From Sphingomonadaceae bacterium PASS1 (GTDB lineage: Bacteria; Pseudomonadota; Alphaproteobacteria; Sphingomonadales; Sphingomonadaceae), in contig NKIR01000001.1 of assembly GCA_002255985.1 (NCBI GenBank), forward strand, positions 614,914 to 678,913: a stretch of 64,000 bases of DNA. The letters run 5' to 3'. The notes under the pieces were generated by a model. The model saw only the letters and a list, made by a program, of their open reading frames with translations, made no database searches and was not told the DNA's origin. The position numbers and the translations under genes were made by a program. Of the stretch, positions 60,886 through 64,000 are shown one piece after another. Numbering within the stretch: the first letter of the stretch is position 1; each line of letters starts with the position of its first letter.

Positions 60886-61479
60886 ATGGACAACCACGAA
60901 GACCGCGCAAATTTCCACGACATGTCGCAGAGCACGCAAGAAGATTGGCAGATCATCATGCGACACAATATCCCGTTCTCGCAAAATGGCGGACAACGGA
61001 TATTGGACCACCTTCGACTGCTCGATGGCGATTTTGGTGGCTTCGCGGTGGACCGGTTGACCCATTCGTTGCAAACGGCGACGCGTGCCCATCGTGATGG
61101 ACGGGACGAAGATTATGTCGTCATGGCGCTTTTGCATGACATTGGCGACACACTTGGCGCGGCAAACCACCCAGACATTGCTGCGGCAATATTAAAGCCG
61201 TTCGTTTCCGAAAAACTTCACTGGATTGTTCAGAACCACGGCATTTTCCAAGGTCGCAACTTCTTCCACCATCTTGGACTCGATCGTGACATGCGCGAAA
61301 AGTTCCGCGGTCATGAATGGTTTGCTGACACCGAAGAATTCATCGACAAATATGACTGCCCATCGTTCGACCCAGAATATGACACGCTGCCATTAGAGTT
61401 TTTCGAGCCCATGGTGACGAAGCTGTTCCGCCATCCGCTAAACAGCATTTATAAGCGTGAAGCCGAGGCAGTAGCTTAA
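60886..61479 (+). CDS. HD-domain phosphohydrolase-like protein
   Basis: The 197 residues carry a complete HD domain: RLTHSLQTATRAHRDGRDED with the first metal His, then YVVMALLHDIGDTLGAANHP with the His-Asp pair, and IVQNHGIFQGRNFFHHLG with further ligand His. This arrangement, including the late H in GHEWFADTEEFIDKY, resembles PhnZ and the inositol-oxygenase-like group of HD oxygenases as well as plain phosphohydrolases, so the reaction is not fixed. It is cytosolic. It diverges from the kinase operon and is followed by a small gene. Confidence 0.85.
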   Translation: MDNHEDRANFHDMSQSTQEDWQIIMRHNIPFSQNGGQRILDHLRLLDGDFGGFAVDRLTHSLQTATRAHRDGRDEDYVVMALLHDIGDTLGAANHPDIAAAILKPFVSEKLHWIVQNHGIFQGRNFFHHLGLDRDMREKFRGHEWFADTEEFIDKYDCPSFDPEYDTLPLEFFEPMVTKLFRHPLNSIYKREAEAVA

Positions 61480-61540
61480 TCACTCCATTTCGGTGGGTGC
61501 CCTTATAACGGGGGCCATTCGTGCATATAGATAAGGGTAA

Positions 61541-61565
61541 CCGGACGTTCGCGTGAACGATCCGG
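61541..61565 (+). promoter_or_regulatory. Hairpin in the leader of the 42-residue gene
   Basis: CCGGACGTTC and GAACGATCCGG pair across a GCGT loop with one bulged base. It lies 43 nt before the ATG of the small gene and 62 nt after the HD stop. No T-tract follows, so a leader structure is more likely than a terminator. Confidence 0.35.
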
Positions 61566-61607
61566 CGCTTTGCACGTTGTCCCCTCCACCCCCGAAAGGA
61601 AAACATC

Positions 61608-61736
61608 ATGGCAAAGAGCCAAAAGAAATCGAACCGCGAAGCCCGCAAACCAAAGGCCGAGGGACCCAAAAAGCAAAATGCCTCGAACCCCTCAACCAAA
61701 GGCAACCCTGCTGGGTTGACCCCATCCAAGAGCTAG
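61608..61736 (+). CDS. Small basic protein of 42 residues
   Basis: ATG 61608 with AAGGA 8 nt upstream opens a 42-codon gene ending in TAG at 61734-61736: it begins AKSQKKSNREARKPKAEGPK and ends GNPAGLTPSKS. It is Lys/Arg/Pro-rich without hydrophobic segments. I have seen short annotated proteins with the KSQKKSNRE-x-RKPK style in sphingomonads. A role in binding nucleic acid is only a guess. It ends 4 nt before the glutamate dehydrogenase stop, in convergent orientation. Confidence 0.72.
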   Translation: MAKSQKKSNREARKPKAEGPKKQNASNPSTKGNPAGLTPSKS

Positions 61737-61740
61737 AGGC

Positions 61741-64000
61741 TTAACGCCCCAATAGCACCCTTGCCTGACCTGCAACCTGTGCCAGCATCGCGGGGGTTGG
61801 TATGCCTGCCATGCGGGCGCGGTCGACCATCGCCTTAAATGCGCGTACGCGGACAGTGTTGGTTTGCAGCCAATCTTGTGCATCCTCGAGTGGTTTCTTC
61901 GCGGCACGGCGGCGCAGGAAATCCAAACGCATCGTTTGGAAATCGCGCGCCAGCCCTGCAACCAGCAATCGCTCCCACGGGTCGTGTGGATCAATCTGCA
62001 TCGCCGCCCCTTGCGCCCAGCTTAAGCCAAGCGCGTCACCTAAAGCAGTGAACGCACGCGTAAGCGCAGTCACATCACCCTTTTGGGTCGACGACAACGC
62101 CGCGAGGCCAATAGCACCATCCAACTGCGCCAATTCAACCAGCCGATAGGCAATTTTGCGTGGCGCGCCATTTTCCGTAAGCCGTTCGCCAAAACGTTCA
62201 GTCTGGAGTCGGACGTCGTTGGGTAACAACCCGTCAAGCGCGGCGGACAATTTCTGCACAACGGGGGCATATACGGCAGTGGCGTCACTTACGGCGCGTC
62301 CTTCATGCGCGTTCCGGATGAGGTCCGCCATCTGCGCACGAATTTCAACGGCTGCTTGATTGAATAGCATCAACCGGGTTGCTTCCGGCATGGGTGTGGT
62401 GTCGATGGCCTGCCACAGCGAGGGCAGATCATAAATGCGCTCCGCAATGGCGAACGCCGCAGCAACATCACCAAGGCCGCAGCCTTCTTCCTCAGCAAGT
62501 TCAAACGGGTGAAGCATGCCAAGCCGGTTGATCATGCGGTTTGCCAATTTTGTCGCGATGATTTCCTTGCGCAAACGGTGCGACAAGATCGCGCTTTTAT
62601 GCGCCTTAACCATCGCGTCTGGAAACGCAGCCAGCAGTTCGCTTTCCATCGACGCGTCTTGTGCCAAAGGCGCGGCCTCAACACCGTCTTGCGCGGCCAG
62701 CTTTGCCGTCGAAAGCAGCACCGCCAATTCGGGCCGAGTTAGCCCGCGTTCTTCACTTGCGCGTCGGAACAGTTCTTCGTTCGGCGCAAGCCCCTCAACC
62801 GCACGGTCGAGCTTGCCAGAACCTTCGAAGATTTCAATAAGCCGGACATAGGCAGGCAAATCACCAGCACCGCCAGTTTCCGCAATGGAAAGCGCTAGCG
62901 TTTGAAGGCGATTGTCCTCAAGCACCAAATGCGCAACGGCCTCGGTCATATCCGCAAGCAGCACGTTGCGCGCAGGCTCTTTCAACTTGCCGGCACGCAT
63001 TTGCGCATTCAGCGCGATTTTGATGTTCACCTCATTATCCGAACAGTCCACGCCGGCGCTGTTGTCGATGAAGTCGGTATTGATCCGGCCACCGCGCAAT
63101 GCGTACTCAATACGTCCAGCCTGCGTGACGCCAAGGTTGGCACCTTCGCCGATGACCTTTGCTTGAACGTCCGCGCCATTGACGCGGATCGCGTCATTAC
63201 CCGGATCGCCAACATCAAGATGGCCTTCGCTTCGGTCCTTAATATAAGTTCCAATCCCGCCAAACCACATCAGTTGCACAGGCGCCTTCAATATCGCGAT
63301 CATCAATGCAGAAGGTTCAATCTCTTTTATATTAATGCCCAATAATGCTCTGATTTCAGGCGAAATTTTGATGGATTTTTCGGTACGTGCAAATACGCCA
63401 CCGCCCTTTGAAATCAGCTTGCTGTCATAATCGAGCCAGCTCGAACGCGGCAGATTGAACAAGCGCTGGCGTTCTTTCCAGCTGACCGCTGGGTCGGGAT
63501 CGGGATCAAAAAAGATGTGGCGGTGGTCGAATGCGGCGACAAGCTTCAGTGTTTTCGAAAGCAGCATTCCGTTGCCAAAAACGTCACCGGACATGTCACC
63601 GACGCCAGCAACCGTGACAGGTTCTTTTTGAACGTCGATACCCATTTCGGCAAAATGGCGCTGGACCGACAGCCAACCACCCTTGGCGGTGATACCGATC
63701 GCCTTATGGTCATATCCAACCGAACCGCCACTGGCGAAGGCATCGCCTAACCAGAAATTGCGCTCAAGCGCGATGGCGTTTGCGGTGTCGGAAAATGTCG
63801 CCGTTCCCTTGTCGGCGGCAACAACGAAATAAGGATCATCCCCGTCATGAATGACGACATTGTCGGGATGCACGATACGGTCGTTGACGATGTTGTCGGT
63901 AATCGACAGCAAGGTGCGGATGAATATCTTGTAGGCTTCCGTGCCTTCGGCAAACCATGCATCGCGGTCGACGCGCATGTCGGGCAACCGCTTGGGATAA
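61741..64000 (-). CDS. NAD-specific glutamate dehydrogenase, large type, C-terminal part
   Basis: The frame is open from the right window edge (codons ...YPKRLPDMRVDRDAWFAEG) to a stop at 61741, so the N-terminal half lies outside; about 752 residues are visible. Marks of the large (about 1550-1600 residue) NAD-GDH class are DIVNDRI-like NDRIVHPDNVVIHDGDDPYF, SGGSVGYDHKAIGITAKGGW, GVGDMSGDVFGNGMLLS, AAFDHRHIFFDPDPD and GEGANLGVTQAGRIEYALRG. It deaminates glutamate to 2-oxoglutarate. The gene stands 4 nt from the convergent small gene. No frameshift is seen in the visible part. Confidence 0.95.
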   Translation of the reverse strand, partial: YPKRLPDMRVDRDAWFAEGTEAYKIFIRTLLSITDNIVNDRIVHPDNVVIHDGDDPYFVVAADKGTATFSDTANAIALERNFWLGDAFASGGSVGYDHKAIGITAKGGWLSVQRHFAEMGIDVQKEPVTVAGVGDMSGDVFGNGMLLSKTLKLVAAFDHRHIFFDPDPDPAVSWKERQRLFNLPRSSWLDYDSKLISKGGGVFARTEKSIKISPEIRALLGINIKEIEPSALMIAILKAPVQLMWFGGIGTYIKDRSEGHLDVGDPGNDAIRVNGADVQAKVIGEGANLGVTQAGRIEYALRGGRINTDFIDNSAGVDCSDNEVNIKIALNAQMRAGKLKEPARNVLLADMTEAVAHLVLEDNRLQTLALSIAETGGAGDLPAYVRLIEIFEGSGKLDRAVEGLAPNEELFRRASEERGLTRPELAVLLSTAKLAAQDGVEAAPLAQDASMESELLAAFPDAMVKAHKSAILSHRLRKEIIATKLANRMINRLGMLHPFELAEEEGCGLGDVAAAFAIAERIYDLPSLWQAIDTTPMPEATRLMLFNQAAVEIRAQMADLIRNAHEGRAVSDATAVYAPVVQKLSAALDGLLPNDVRLQTERFGERLTENGAPRKIAYRLVELAQLDGAIGLAALSSTQKGDVTALTRAFTALGDALGLSWAQGAAMQIDPHDPWERLLVAGLARDFQTMRLDFLRRRAAKKPLEDAQDWLQTNTVRVRAFKAMVDRARMAGIPTPAMLAQVAGQARVLLGR

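Overview
The window reads as a chromosomal segment of an alphaproteobacterium of the order Sphingomonadales (Sphingopyxis/Sphingorhabdus-like). This is inferred from protein style, from small proteins I recognise as typical of sphingomonads, from hairpin repeats of the kind common in that group, from a moderately high GC content judged by eye, and from the mix of TonB receptor, RND pumps, PHA genes and a large NAD-glutamate dehydrogenase. No rRNA, tRNA, transposase, prophage or CRISPR array was seen.

Layout. 1-4.0 kb: end of an RND adaptor and its AcrB-type pump, then a REP-like hairpin pair. 4.2-7.8 kb: DUF445 membrane protein, a 269-bp palindromic MITE-like element, a nucleosidase and a ferredoxin-NADP reductase. 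7.9-10.6 kb: polyhydroxyalkanoate depolymerase and synthase. 10.9-15.3 kb: coiled-coil membrane protein, class A beta-lactamase-like protein, OmpR-type regulator with a degenerate EAL protein, and a PnuC/nicotinamide riboside kinase pair. 15.3-19.3 kb: ABC-F ATPase, kynureninase and an overlapping HGGxW hydrolase. 19.7-21.2 kb: a metalloprotease/TPR gene split by a frameshift at a run of seven A. 21.2-25.7 kb: lepA, a REP pair and a small AT-richer insert with an HNH nuclease gene (in-frame amber codon) and a leucine-rich-repeat-like protein. 25.7-34.3 kb: rpoB-rpoC and a terminator. 34.4-37.6 kb: MacA/MacB-like ABC exporter, convergent with a TonB-dependent receptor (to 39.7 kb). 39.9-45.8 kb: small lipoprotein, galU, and an operon of RND adaptor, RND pump and msrA. 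45.9-50.4 kb: M48 protease coupled to a Sua5/YrdC gene, divergent from an acyl-CoA dehydrogenase coupled to a DUF815 ATPase. 50.4-57.4 kb: sorbosone-dehydrogenase-like protein, small proteins, putA, glycine-zipper protein, phytase-like esterase and rpmB. 57.5-64 kb: tadA, an operon of LytS-type kinase, LytTR regulator and dienelactone hydrolase, an HD-domain protein, a 42-residue basic protein and the C-terminal half of a large NAD-glutamate dehydrogenase running off the right edge.

Functionally most of this is conserved housekeeping and metabolism: transcription, translation factors, envelope efflux, carbon storage, proline/glutamate and kynurenine catabolism, and NAD salvage. The best candidates for something unusual are the lepA-rpoB insert, the degenerate EAL protein paired with a response regulator, the A7 frameshift gene, the RND pump coupled to methionine sulfoxide reductase, and the long palindromic element at 5434-5702. 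Nothing here is plainly a new multi-gene system. Start codons were re-chosen where signal peptides, Shine-Dalgarno sequences or family alignment argued for it.
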